64,000 nucleotides of DNA from Micromonospora polyrhachis (GTDB lineage Bacteria > Actinomycetota > Actinomycetes > Mycobacteriales > Micromonosporaceae): NCBI RefSeq assembly GCF_014203835.1, contig NZ_JACHJW010000001.1:992001-1056000 (forward strand), read 5' to 3'. Both the position numbers and the translations under genes were made by a program. This document shows, one piece after another, positions 1 to 8,484 of the stretch (position 1 is the first letter of the stretch; every line of letters starts with the position of its first letter). The notes under the pieces were generated by a model. It made no database searches and had not been told where the DNA came from. It saw only the letters and a list, made by a program, of their open reading frames with translations.

Positions 1-1071
1 GAGGTCGATCCGCCCGACCGGTCCGCTGAACGCGGGACCACTGCGCGTCGTGGCACCGGGTTCATCGGCACCGAGCAGCAACGACGGCACCTGGTTCGCC
101 GCCTGTAGTTCGAGGCCAGGCTCATCGGCACGGGCCTCCTGGATCTGCTCCAGAAAACGCCGCGTCTTCGGATCGGGGGCAAGCCGGAACCGCCATGCGC
201 CGTCCTCGATCGCCTCACAGGACGTGTAGTGACCGGTGCCCAGGTCGGTCGCGAACCGTACCGCGTGCGCCCACTCCTGCTCGTTGTACCGCTGCCACAG
301 CTCCAGGTACGACCGTTCCCCGGCCACCGCCGTACCGAGTTGGCCGAGCAGGTGCGCCTCGAGCCTCGCCCCGGTCGTGTCGTCGGTGAAGGTCAGGCTG
401 GTACGCAGCAGGGCCGGCTGGCGACCGTCCGGGGGGCGCCGGGCGATGAGTAGCCTGGTCAGGATCAGACGCCCGTCATGCTCGCGGAGGTCGGCGTCGA
501 CGTCGAGGCCGTGCAACCGGAACCCGGTGTCCCGGTATCCGCCGTCGGCGTGCCCGGACAGCATGGCGCGGGCGTACGTCTCCCCGGCCAGCGGTCCCAG
601 CATCAGCTGCCGGTGTAGCCAGACACACACCTCCTCGACGGAGCCGAGCGAGCGGTTCCGTCGCCGCGCGTCCATGATCGCCCGCTCGTCGACTCCGACC
701 CGTAGCTCGTCACCCCACAACAGCTCACGGTCGAACAGGTGGACGCGGACCGCCGCGCCCCGACGGTCCCGATCAACGCGGGCCAACCAGGCCACCGACC
801 GACGGCGAGCCTGGAGAACCAGTCGTAGGGCGTCCTCGTCCCGTACGCCTCGGCCGCGAACTGCCGTGTCCCCACCACGAGAGCCCGGACCAGCCGGGCC
901 GAGCAGGATCTCCCCCTGCCCACCGTGTAGCACGACCTCGTCGGTGGACCGGAACCGATCGGGTATCCGTTCCGCTCCGACCGTCCGTAGCTCCAGGTCG
1001 AGCACCTGGCCGTGCCAGGGCTTCAGACCGCTGGCGGAGAGTCCGGAGCGGGTCGACCCGCCGGGCGTCAC
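1..1071 (-). CDS. Hypothetical protein, N-terminal 357 residues, continues beyond the window
   Basis: The reading frame is open from a GTG at 1071 to the window edge with no stop, so the gene is incomplete. Its GTG overlaps the TGA of the upstream kinase gene by four bases (GTGA), so the two are translationally coupled. The visible part is soluble, rich in charged residues, and has no signal peptide or membrane segment. I do not recognise the family. Position suggests it is the third member of a vWA/kinase set; in such sets the third gene is often a large ATPase, helicase or phosphatase, but none of those motifs lies in the visible part. Missed easily because it has no end inside the window. 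Confidence 0.72.
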   Translation of the reverse strand, partial: MTPGGSTRSGLSASGLKPWHGQVLDLELRTVGAERIPDRFRSTDEVVLHGGQGEILLGPAGPGSRGGDTAVRGRGVRDEDALRLVLQARRRSVAWLARVDRDRRGAAVRVHLFDRELLWGDELRVGVDERAIMDARRRNRSLGSVEEVCVWLHRQLMLGPLAGETYARAMLSGHADGGYRDTGFRLHGLDVDADLREHDGRLILTRLLIARRPPDGRQPALLRTSLTFTDDTTGARLEAHLLGQLGTAVAGERSYLELWQRYNEQEWAHAVRFATDLGTGHYTSCEAIEDGAWRFRLAPDPKTRRFLEQIQEARADEPGLELQAANQVPSLLLGADEPGATTRSGPAFSGPVGRIDL

Positions 1072-2495
1072 CGCACCGTTCCCGTCGACTCGATGAGGTC
1101 GAACGTCACCTGCCGGTGTGGACTCAGTGGATCGCTGGTGAAGCACAACCGCCACGGCGGCACCTCCGGACGTAGCTCCACCTCCGCGTCCTGTTCCGGC
1201 CACAGCCGCCGCTGCACGTTCCGGTCGCCGGAGACGAGCAGGACCGGCCGGGCGCCCACGTTGCGCACCTGGATGCGGTTGTCGCCATCCCAGCTCACGG
1301 TGGACAGTGGTCGGTCCGGGGCGGCGGGACGAATCTCGCCGTGCCGACCGGTCAGTACGAATGGTCGGCCCCGGTCGATTGCCACCAACTCACCGGCGGG
1401 TATGTCCCAGCCCCGCACTCCCACCACTCGATCCGGGTCACCGGAGCGCTCGGCCCGGTCGAGGCTGAAGACGTCCGGGCCGGCGTGCAACCAGATCCGG
1501 CAGACGAGGTCGCTACCCGACGACGCGCCGCACCAGGGACAGGCCCGGGTCGCGAACCGCTGCCCGGGACACGACCCGCACGCGATCATGGCATCGCCGG
1601 CCTGCCACAGCGCCATCGCCCAGTCGGCGCAGGAGGGGCGGCGGCGCGGCTCCAGGAGCCCCTCCTCGAAGGTGCTCCGGAAGTACCGCGTGACCGTCCG
1701 CGTCACCAGCCGGTTCCGACCGGGCAGGCCCCCGGTCGAGACGTTGCTATGGTCCTCCGCGTGGTCGATCCACGGCACTCGGTACGCATGTGCCGCCTCC
1801 TCCCACTCGACTGGCCCCTCCTCGATCTCGTCACCGATGAACGGGTGTACCGCGAACAGGGTGTGATGTGCCATGACGGCGAACGCGAACGCATCCGAGA
1901 GAGTGCTGATCCGGCCACCCCGATTGACCAGCTCAGGGGCACCGTAGCCCGGGGTGTAGACCGCAGGTCGCGATCCGTCGGACTCCACCGCGAGGTTGTC
2001 TGGGTCCACCAACCAGATCTGGTCCTGGTCCGTCGGCTCGGAGACCAGGACATTACCGGGAGATGGATCGCCGTAGGCCATTCCCCGGGTGTGCAGGGTC
2101 GCGAGCGTGGTCGCGATCCGGGCGAGTATCCGCAGGCGGCGACGCAGTCCGCCGGTCGCCAGATACCACGGGACCAGTTCCACCTCGTACGGTGCCAGCA
2201 TCTGCCGTTCCAGCGGCACCATGTCGTCGACCAGTTCCATGACGAAACCAAGGTCCGGCTCCGCGAGCATCACCATTGGTCGGGCTATCGGAAGGTCCTC
2301 GATCGGCATCCGAGCAACCGCCCGTAGCCGACTCTCCAACGCGGTGGCCTGGCCCGGATCCGCGTCCCGGCGAAACAGCCGTTTCACCGCCAGCCGGCTG
2401 TCCTTGACCCGATTGACGACCCCCTCGGCACCGTGGCCGAGCCGCTCGGCCAATGGAAGTGACCGACCCCGCGCGTCCCGCACGGTCTGCTCCAT
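1068..2495 (-). CDS. Serine/threonine protein kinase-like protein with C-terminal zinc ribbon
   Basis: 475 residues. A kinase fold covers roughly 1-300: glycine-rich loop LGHGAEG (19-25), lysine K38 in LAVKRL, catalytic loop YGDPSPGNVLV with D143 and N148, metal-binding DPD in place of DFG (164-166), and GAPE at about 185-188. The histidine of HRD is replaced by tyrosine. After the kinase, C306, C309, C319 and C322 form a CxxC...CxxC zinc ribbon, followed by about 150 residues that look like a beta-rich FHA-like or similar domain. No membrane segment, so cytosolic, unlike PknB-type receptors. It lies 58 bases downstream of the vWA gene and overlaps the next gene by four bases. Kinases of this soluble type with a TerY-like vWA partner are known from Ter-type stress systems; the substrate here is unknown. 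Confidence 0.85.
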   Translation of the reverse strand: MEQTVRDARGRSLPLAERLGHGAEGVVNRVKDSRLAVKRLFRRDADPGQATALESRLRAVARMPIEDLPIARPMVMLAEPDLGFVMELVDDMVPLERQMLAPYEVELVPWYLATGGLRRRLRILARIATTLATLHTRGMAYGDPSPGNVLVSEPTDQDQIWLVDPDNLAVESDGSRPAVYTPGYGAPELVNRGGRISTLSDAFAFAVMAHHTLFAVHPFIGDEIEEGPVEWEEAAHAYRVPWIDHAEDHSNVSTGGLPGRNRLVTRTVTRYFRSTFEEGLLEPRRRPSCADWAMALWQAGDAMIACGSCPGQRFATRACPWCGASSGSDLVCRIWLHAGPDVFSLDRAERSGDPDRVVGVRGWDIPAGELVAIDRGRPFVLTGRHGEIRPAAPDRPLSTVSWDGDNRIQVRNVGARPVLLVSGDRNVQRRLWPEQDAEVELRPEVPPWRLCFTSDPLSPHRQVTFDLIESTGTVR

Positions 2496-2553
2496 CGCTC
2501 TCCCTCTGGCTCCTGGCAGTTCAGGTGGCTGTCCAGATCGACGTGGTCTCCGG

Positions 2554-3270
2554 TCAGATCAGGTCCTGCAACTCGCGAAGATCGATCGGCGGAATGGTAT
2601 CGGGCTTGACACTATGGACCCGTTCGGTGACGCGCAGCGTCACCCACCGGAAGAACTGTGCGACCCGGTGGACGTCCTCGGCCCGAAAGACGGGTATCGC
2701 CGGGTTGGCAACGAAACTCTCCAACACCCGCTGGGCCTCGTCGTCGATGTCCTGACCGATTCCGACCGCTATCCGCAACGCTGCGGCTCCCCGAACGGAC
2801 ACGAGAAATCGCTCCATTCCGGACTGCCAGTCGTCGGTAGGTTTTCCGTCGGACACCAGGATCACCGTGGGGCTGTACGCCCGGCGGGGCACAATCTCCT
2901 CGTTCCTGAGCAGGTCGGCGGCCAACGAGAGCGCACCGCCGATCGGGGTACGTCCAGAGGGTTGCAACTCGGGCCAGACCGCCGATGGCGAGGGTGTCAT
3001 CGGCAGGTGTAGTCGGGCTTCCTCGCCACCGAACTCGATCGCCGCCACGTGGATCAGACCACGTGGCGAGTCCTGGGCAGCGAAGTCCCGGAACATGCCG
3101 GCGATGCTGGCGTTCAGTGTATCGATCTTGTTGTCATCGGCCATGCTGCCGCTTGAGTCGGCGAGGATCAGCACGGGAAGCGGACGCGGAGCAGCCGATC
3201 TCGGTCGCACATTCATGATCGGTTCGACGACTTCCGGTTCGGCCCGCCCGGTCGATTCCACGCCTGCCAT
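2554..3270 (-). CDS. TerY-like von Willebrand factor A domain protein
   Basis: 238 residues. The vWA metal-ion site is intact: LADSSGSM (D38, S40, S42), a threonine in SGRTPIGG and an aspartate in LVSDGKPTDDW. No signal peptide or transmembrane helix, so cytosolic, as in TerY. The start chosen is ATG 3270, which has a strong GGAAGGAAG Shine-Dalgarno five bases upstream; a longer frame to 3426 exists but has no such signal. It heads a minus-strand operon with the kinase and the truncated gene. It is probably a metal-dependent protein scaffold for those partners. Divergent from the solute-binding protein gene. Confidence 0.87.
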   Translation of the reverse strand: MAGVESTGRAEPEVVEPIMNVRPRSAAPRPLPVLILADSSGSMADDNKIDTLNASIAGMFRDFAAQDSPRGLIHVAAIEFGGEEARLHLPMTPSPSAVWPELQPSGRTPIGGALSLAADLLRNEEIVPRRAYSPTVILVSDGKPTDDWQSGMERFLVSVRGAAALRIAVGIGQDIDDEAQRVLESFVANPAIPVFRAEDVHRVAQFFRWVTLRVTERVHSVKPDTIPPIDLRELQDLI

Positions 3271-3552
3271 GGCTACTTCCTTCCATTGACTGTGCCCGTC
3301 CGCAAAGCAACAGGTCAGAATGGTCGGAACAAATACATCTGTCAACCCCTCGATTTCGGCGACGACGAGCCAACCACCGGGCTTCGGCCACTCCGGACCG
3401 AGGGCCTGTGCACGCCGTGCCCGCACCCTTCGCGCCGCTCCGACCGTCCTGGTGTTGACCTTGTACCGTTACGGTTTCCCGACAGTGGTCACGGGACGGC
3501 CCATCGACGCGCGTCCCGGCAGGAGCACCATCCGGATAGGAGACCGAAGAAC

Positions 3553-4635
3553 GTGAGCCCGACCTCACGCCGACCGTCCATCCTGTGGAGGGGGCTCCGG
3601 ACCCGAGGGCCGATGCTCGCCCTGATCGTGGTGGTGCTCCTGTCGGCAACGGTCATCGCCGTCGGCCTACGCGCCTCTCCCACGGCCCCGTCCCGACCGA
3701 TGCTGGTCTCCAGTGGATCGTGGGCACCGTTCGTCGGCCCCGAACTGCCCGACGGGGGCCCGGTCGCCAAACTGGTCGTCGAGATCCTCAACCGGTCCGG
3801 CTACTCGCCCGAGATCCGGCACACCTCGTGGTCACTGGCCGAGAAGCAGGTCACCTCCGGCGCGTCCCACGCGGTGTTTCCGCTGGTGGGCAGCGAGTCA
3901 CGGCGGGCCGGCTTCCTGCTCTCCGATTCGCTCCTCGACATCGAGTACGTGTTGTTCTACGACCGCCGTCGGGGTGAGCCGAAGATCTCCGCACCGGCCG
4001 ACCTGGCCGGCCTGCGGGTGGGCGGCATCGCCGGATACGACTACTGGAAGGAACTGGAGTCCGCGGTCAGCACCTTCGTGACCTTCGACTCGCCGCTGGA
4101 GGGCTTCCAGGCGCTGGCCGACGGGCGCGTCGACGTACTCGCCGAAGGGCTGCTCCCCGGTCAGGCGGTGCTGACCGGTACGTCGTTCGCCGGAGACGCC
4201 AGCAACTTCGGCTACCTCCAGAACGACAGTCCGCTGGTCCATTCGGTGGAGGGCCTGTACTTCATGATGGCCGACACTCCCGAGGCCGCCATCGTGATGA
4301 AACGGTTCAACGAGGTGCTGGCGAAGTTGCGCAGCAGTGGCGAGTATAAGGAGATCGTTCCCGGGTTCGAGCCAGCCGAGGGCCGGCAGGTCACCCTGAT
4401 CCCGGTGGGCGATACCGGCCTGGTGGAACTCCTGGACGACAACGGAAGGCTGGCCCTGTTGGCCCCCCAGGGCACTCGCGCGCAGGTGCTCGTCTGGCCC
4501 CGGGAGTTCGTGGCATCGCCCGGCGCATCCCGCGCACCGATCCTGGTCAAGGTGAAGGTCGTCAACGGGCCGGCACAGGGCCGGGTGCTCCACGTCGACG
4601 CACGCGCCCTCCTGATCGATGCGGAGGGGAAATGA
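3553..4635 (+). CDS. Membrane-anchored family 3 extracellular solute-binding protein
   Basis: 360 residues. GTG 3553 follows an AGGAG about ten bases upstream. One hydrophobic helix (about 20-39) with basic residues before it gives an N-terminal anchor or signal peptide; there is no lipobox cysteine. The body (about 50-275) has the SBP_bac_3 pattern: a SSGSWAPFVGPE start, the DLAGLRVGGIAGYDYWKEL hinge region, and the typical C-terminal YKEIVPGF. About 85 extra residues follow, predicted beta-rich. No ABC permease or ATPase is nearby; instead the stop overlaps the next gene (ATGA). It may act as a sensor or ligand-capture protein rather than as part of an ABC importer. The ligand is unknown. 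Confidence 0.82.
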   Translation: MSPTSRRPSILWRGLRTRGPMLALIVVVLLSATVIAVGLRASPTAPSRPMLVSSGSWAPFVGPELPDGGPVAKLVVEILNRSGYSPEIRHTSWSLAEKQVTSGASHAVFPLVGSESRRAGFLLSDSLLDIEYVLFYDRRRGEPKISAPADLAGLRVGGIAGYDYWKELESAVSTFVTFDSPLEGFQALADGRVDVLAEGLLPGQAVLTGTSFAGDASNFGYLQNDSPLVHSVEGLYFMMADTPEAAIVMKRFNEVLAKLRSSGEYKEIVPGFEPAEGRQVTLIPVGDTGLVELLDDNGRLALLAPQGTRAQVLVWPREFVASPGASRAPILVKVKVVNGPAQGRVLHVDARALLIDAEGK

Positions 4636-6062
4636 CCGAGCTGCGAATCCTCGCCCCGGTGGTGGTGGACTACTACGCCGTACCCGGCGCGTCGCTGCGC
4701 GACCCCATGGCGTACGCCGGTTTCTGGGCGGAGCAGCAGTCGGCCCTGGACGAGCTGCTGGTGGAGCTGGCGCCGGAGGCCCCGACGGAGGGAACCGCTG
4801 GACGCCCGATCGTCGTACTGGAACACACCCGGCCGGCGAACTCGCTCAACCTCTACCGCACCATCAGCGACTACGGCGCGGAACGGACGCCGCACGTGCT
4901 CACCGGAACGCTGCGTCCGGCACACCTGCCGGGCGAGTTCGCCGGTGTGACCGACGTCCTGCACACCGGGGTCAGCGAGATCAGCTTCCGCCTCTACGAC
5001 CACGGCCTGATGCTGGTGGAGTTGCTGGCCGACGTCGAACCCGCGCTGGCCACCCCGGCCGACGAACTGCCCGCGCGGCTCGACGAACTACAGGATCAGG
5101 CGGTGGCGATGGGCGAGCGGGTAGCCCGGGAGGTCGTCAGTCGTTACCTGGATCCGATGCTGGCCCTGTTCCGCCGGGCCGACCGGGAGGATCAGATCCT
5201 CGCCGCCGCCACCGGGCAGGACGACCCGGTGACGGCGGAGTTCGGCGAGGCGTTGTGGGTGACCCGGAGTCTCATCCTCGACCCGGCATGCCCGAACGCC
5301 GAGACGATGGTGCGGCACTGGGTCAAGGACGTGGTGTCCGCCGCGGACGACCGACTGCCGGCCGACCGGCTGCTGGACGGTGAGATCCACCATCTCGTCC
5401 GCTGGCTGAACTACCTCTTCCTGGACCGGCATGGCGCCGGCGGCCGAATGCTGCCCGGCGATCCCTTCCAGGACCAGTGGGACGCGCTGCGCCACGCCCA
5501 GGTGTTCTACGGCATGTTGGACCGGATCGACACCCGACTGTCGAAGATCCTCGCCGATTCGGCGGCGGCCACCTCCCGGTGGGAGCTGGACCAGCTCAAG
5601 GACAAGCTGATCGGGTTGAGCCAGCGAGCCGAGCTGATCATCATGGAACGCCAGGACCTGTCGAAGTACCTCAAGCGTTCCGTCCGGGTGGAGATGGACG
5701 CCATCCTCGACTTCTGGGACTACGAGACGCTCCTGGAACAACCCGTACGCTTCAAGATCGAAACCTGCGACCGGCGACTCGCCGAGCTGGCCGCACGACG
5801 TACCGCCCGATCGGCGATGTTCACCGATCTCATTCTGCTGGGCATCGCCATGACGTCGATCCTCGGTACGGCGTTGGCGGTCACCGACTTCGGCCGGTCG
5901 ATCGCCAGTGACCCGGACATGGCCGTCTACGACCTCGGCCGATCCTCGGCCGTGGAATGGTTCGCCTCCCAATCCGCCGACACCATCCTCATCGCCTCCG
6001 GCATGCTCTCGATCCTGCTGGTCATCGTCTACCTCTTCTTCCGTCGCGACAGCCGTTCCTGA
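4632..6062 (+). CDS. Unrecognised protein with coiled region and two C-terminal membrane segments
   Basis: 476 residues, starting in the ATGA overlap with the binding-protein gene. No known family recognised. Residues 1-270 look soluble and alpha/beta. Residues about 290-390 are helical and charged, probably coiled coil (TRLSKILADSAA to KRLAELAARRTA). Two hydrophobic helices follow near 400-420 (ILLGIAMTSILGTALAV) and 450-470 (ILIASGMLSILLVIVYLFF), separated by about 35 residues, and the protein ends in FRRDSRS. This large cytosolic domain, coiled stalk and two C-terminal helices resemble the topology of CorA-type channels, but no GMN signature is present. The tight operon suggests it works with the binding protein and the MFS carrier. 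Confidence 0.75.
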   Translation: MTELRILAPVVVDYYAVPGASLRDPMAYAGFWAEQQSALDELLVELAPEAPTEGTAGRPIVVLEHTRPANSLNLYRTISDYGAERTPHVLTGTLRPAHLPGEFAGVTDVLHTGVSEISFRLYDHGLMLVELLADVEPALATPADELPARLDELQDQAVAMGERVAREVVSRYLDPMLALFRRADREDQILAAATGQDDPVTAEFGEALWVTRSLILDPACPNAETMVRHWVKDVVSAADDRLPADRLLDGEIHHLVRWLNYLFLDRHGAGGRMLPGDPFQDQWDALRHAQVFYGMLDRIDTRLSKILADSAAATSRWELDQLKDKLIGLSQRAELIIMERQDLSKYLKRSVRVEMDAILDFWDYETLLEQPVRFKIETCDRRLAELAARRTARSAMFTDLILLGIAMTSILGTALAVTDFGRSIASDPDMAVYDLGRSSAVEWFASQSADTILIASGMLSILLVIVYLFFRRDSRS

Positions 6063-6077
6063 GGAGAGCTGCCGTTC

Positions 6078-7304
6078 ATGAGAACCGCCCTCCGCAGCCG
6101 GTCGATACGGATCTTCGCGACCACCCAGTTCCTGCTGGAGGTGCAGTTCTGGTTTCCGGTCTGGCTGATCTACCTGCTGGACCTGGGCTTCCCGCTGGCC
6201 ACGGCGATGCTCGCCGACGCGGTGTTCCGGATCGTCTCGGTGGTCTGTGAGTTTCCGGTGGGGGTGATCGCGGACCGGGTCGGCCGCCGCCGCGCCTATC
6301 TGACCCTGGCCGGCCTGTCGGTACTGACGTTCGCCCTGATCGCACAGATCCAGTCCAGCCCGCTGCTCTTCGCGACCTGGGTGCTGTGGGGGGTGCTCTG
6401 GGCGCTCACCTCCGGCGCGGCCAGCGCCTATCTCTACGAACTGTGTGCCCAGGACGAACTCCCGATCAATCCCGCTCGGGCCTTCGGGCTGGTACGCGCG
6501 GTCGGTCACGGGTCCGTACTGGTCTCGCTCCTGGCCGCCGGCTACCTGTACGAGGCGGATCCCCGGCTGCCGTTCGCCGTCACCTCCGCCCTGGCGGCGG
6601 TGGCGTTCCTGCTGGCCCTCCGGCTACCGGAGATCCGGGGATCGCGGGTCGCCACCTCGCTCTCCGCAGCGCTGGCCGACATCCGCCGGGCACTCACCCT
6701 GGCCCAGGTACGCCAGGCCGTCCTGCTGGGCATCCTGCTGCTGCTGTTCGGCTGGAGTGCGCGCATCCTGTTCCAGCCGCTGGCCCTGGAGCTGGGGCTC
6801 TCCGCCCGGGTCACCGGCTGGATGTACGCGGCGTTCGCCGCCGCCTCGGTGCTGGGCGGGTTGGCGGCCGGGCACCTGGCCGTAACCCGGCGACGGACGG
6901 CACTGGCGGCAGCGTTCCTGCTCGTCCTGGTCGCCCTGGCCGCCACCAGTCAGGTGGTGTCGCTCGGCCCGTTCGTCTTCCTACCGGTGATGGGCTTCGG
7001 GTACACGCTGGGCATGACGGTGCTGGACGTCTTCACCAACGAGGCCGCCCCGCCGGCGGTCCGCGCCGCGATCTTCGGGGTGGTCACCTGCACCGCCGGC
7101 ATCGGCATCGCCGTGGGCCGCCCCCTGCTCGGAATACTGGCCGACGACCATTCGGTCCCGTACGCCGCCGGACTGTGGACTGTCGTCGGCGTACCGCTGG
7201 TGGGGTTGGCCCTGCTGGTGATCCGGCGAGTCCAGCCCGGCTGGATGCGCCACGGGTCGGCCGGACCGCCGGTCCGTGAGCGACAGTCCTCGACAGCGGA
7301 GTGA
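6078..7304 (+). CDS. MFS transporter
   Basis: 408 residues with about twelve hydrophobic segments. The MFS loop 2-3 motif is visible as GVIADRVGRRRAYL (about 57-70), and a second half repeats the six-helix pattern. ATG 6078 follows GAGGAGAGC, 15 bases after the previous stop. It is the third gene of the operon with the solute-binding and two-helix proteins. The short C-terminal tail is polar. Probably an exporter of a small hydrophobic or amphipathic compound; the substrate cannot be read from sequence. Its stop is only five bases from the convergent phosphotransferase gene. Confidence 0.88.
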   Translation: MRTALRSRSIRIFATTQFLLEVQFWFPVWLIYLLDLGFPLATAMLADAVFRIVSVVCEFPVGVIADRVGRRRAYLTLAGLSVLTFALIAQIQSSPLLFATWVLWGVLWALTSGAASAYLYELCAQDELPINPARAFGLVRAVGHGSVLVSLLAAGYLYEADPRLPFAVTSALAAVAFLLALRLPEIRGSRVATSLSAALADIRRALTLAQVRQAVLLGILLLLFGWSARILFQPLALELGLSARVTGWMYAAFAAASVLGGLAAGHLAVTRRRTALAAAFLLVLVALAATSQVVSLGPFVFLPVMGFGYTLGMTVLDVFTNEAAPPAVRAAIFGVVTCTAGIGIAVGRPLLGILADDHSVPYAAGLWTVVGVPLVGLALLVIRRVQPGWMRHGSAGPPVRERQSSTAE

Positions 7305-7308
7305 CCGG

Positions 7309-8223
7309 CTACGGCAGCCGGGGATAGAGCATCGTCGCGACGTCCAGGGCACGGTCGCCAGGTGTGCCGTCGCCCTGCGCCGTCCACACCTCGGAGAGCA
7401 CTGCGGTGACGAATCCCCAGGCGACGACGCGGTCGACCGGGATCCCGAAGCCGTCGGCGAGCTGTTCGATCCGTGCCGGTACGAGGGCGAGAAGGTCGTC
7501 CTCGCGCCGCCACGGGTCAGGGTTGTAGAGCACGGCACCGCACTCGTACCCCGGGTCGCCCACCACCCCGTGCGGGTCGATGGCGAGCCAGGGTTCACGC
7601 TCGGCCCGCAGCACGTTGTCATGGTGCAGGTCGCCGTGCAGCACGAACCGGTCCGCCGCGCTCGCGCACAGTTCGTCGAAGAGCGTGCCCGCGCACTCGA
7701 CGAGGTGACGGGGCAGCGGGTCGTCACCGGGAAATCGCCGCAGGTGCGCCCGGAACGACTCGCTCTCCTCGCGGACGTCCGGCAGGGTGCACCCGGGCGG
7801 CGGCGTCCGGTGGAGCCGTCGCCCCACCGCTATGATCGCGGCCGTCGCCTCGGTGTCGTCGCGCGGTACCAACGCCGCCGCCGGGGTGCCGGGGTCGGCG
7901 CGCTCCAGCAGCAGCGCACCCCGCTTCGGGTCCTCGGCGAGCAGCCGCACCGCGCCCTGTCCGTCGTACGCCCGGAGCGCCTGCGCTTCGAGTTCCAGGT
8001 GCCCGGCCGGTACACCGAGCTTCAGTACGGCGTCCGTACCGTCGGCGCGGGTGACCGAGGTGACCCAGTGGTAGCTGAGCAGGTAGGGCGTGCCGACGGT
8101 GAGCTGCCAGTCGCGGGCGACCTCGTCGAGCAGTGCGGGCAACGCCTCCAGCCACCGGGTGCCGTCGTCACCCCAGTTCTCGACGACGTTTCGGGTCAGG
8201 ACGGACGGAATCGTGATCGACAC
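7309..8223 (-). CDS. APH(6)/hydroxyurea-type antibiotic phosphotransferase
   Basis: 304 residues from a GTG start. The fold is that of aminoglycoside 6-phosphotransferases (StrB/hydroxyurea resistance family): DAVLKLG with the ATP-binding lysine, LLLERADPGTP, the catalytic loop LHGDLHHDNVL, and the metal-binding AIDPHGVVGDPGYE. The AIDPHG...GDPxYE pattern is characteristic of the family. ATP-dependent phosphorylation of a small molecule is expected; whether it gives resistance to streptomycin-like drugs here is unknown. No clear Shine-Dalgarno precedes the GTG, so it may be leaderless. Convergent with the MFS gene. Confidence 0.88.
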   Translation of the reverse strand: MSITIPSVLTRNVVENWGDDGTRWLEALPALLDEVARDWQLTVGTPYLLSYHWVTSVTRADGTDAVLKLGVPAGHLELEAQALRAYDGQGAVRLLAEDPKRGALLLERADPGTPAAALVPRDDTEATAAIIAVGRRLHRTPPPGCTLPDVREESESFRAHLRRFPGDDPLPRHLVECAGTLFDELCASAADRFVLHGDLHHDNVLRAEREPWLAIDPHGVVGDPGYECGAVLYNPDPWRREDDLLALVPARIEQLADGFGIPVDRVVAWGFVTAVLSEVWTAQGDGTPGDRALDVATMLYPRLP

Positions 8224-8484
8224 TGGACAAGCGTCACACAGCCGTTAACAGCACCGCCGTGGGGGCATCGAACGCGGCCCAGGTCGGTGGTTCGGTCTCA
8301 AGAATGACGGTCCCGGTCGCGATGCCGGCGGGGTGGCTGGCCGGCACCCGGGGGCGTGTGCGAACGTCACCGGCACCAGACAAACGCCGGACGGCATGGC
8401 GTACGGATCGCCCGGCACGCACGCTGGTCACAGCGAGGCCCCGGCAGGAGTGGGATCTCCATCCGACATGCCTCCAGATGGGCA

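Noticed and set aside
3286-3552. N-terminal extension of the solute-binding protein from 3286
   Set aside because: No ribosome site and an unstructured, proline-rich translation; GTG 3553 has AGGAG upstream and leads into the signal/anchor helix.
5088-6509. A 473-codon minus-strand frame antisense to the two-helix protein and MFS genes
   Set aside because: Low-complexity Q/H/R/G-rich translation typical of the antisense of GC-rich genes; the plus-strand genes have ribosome sites and recognisable features.
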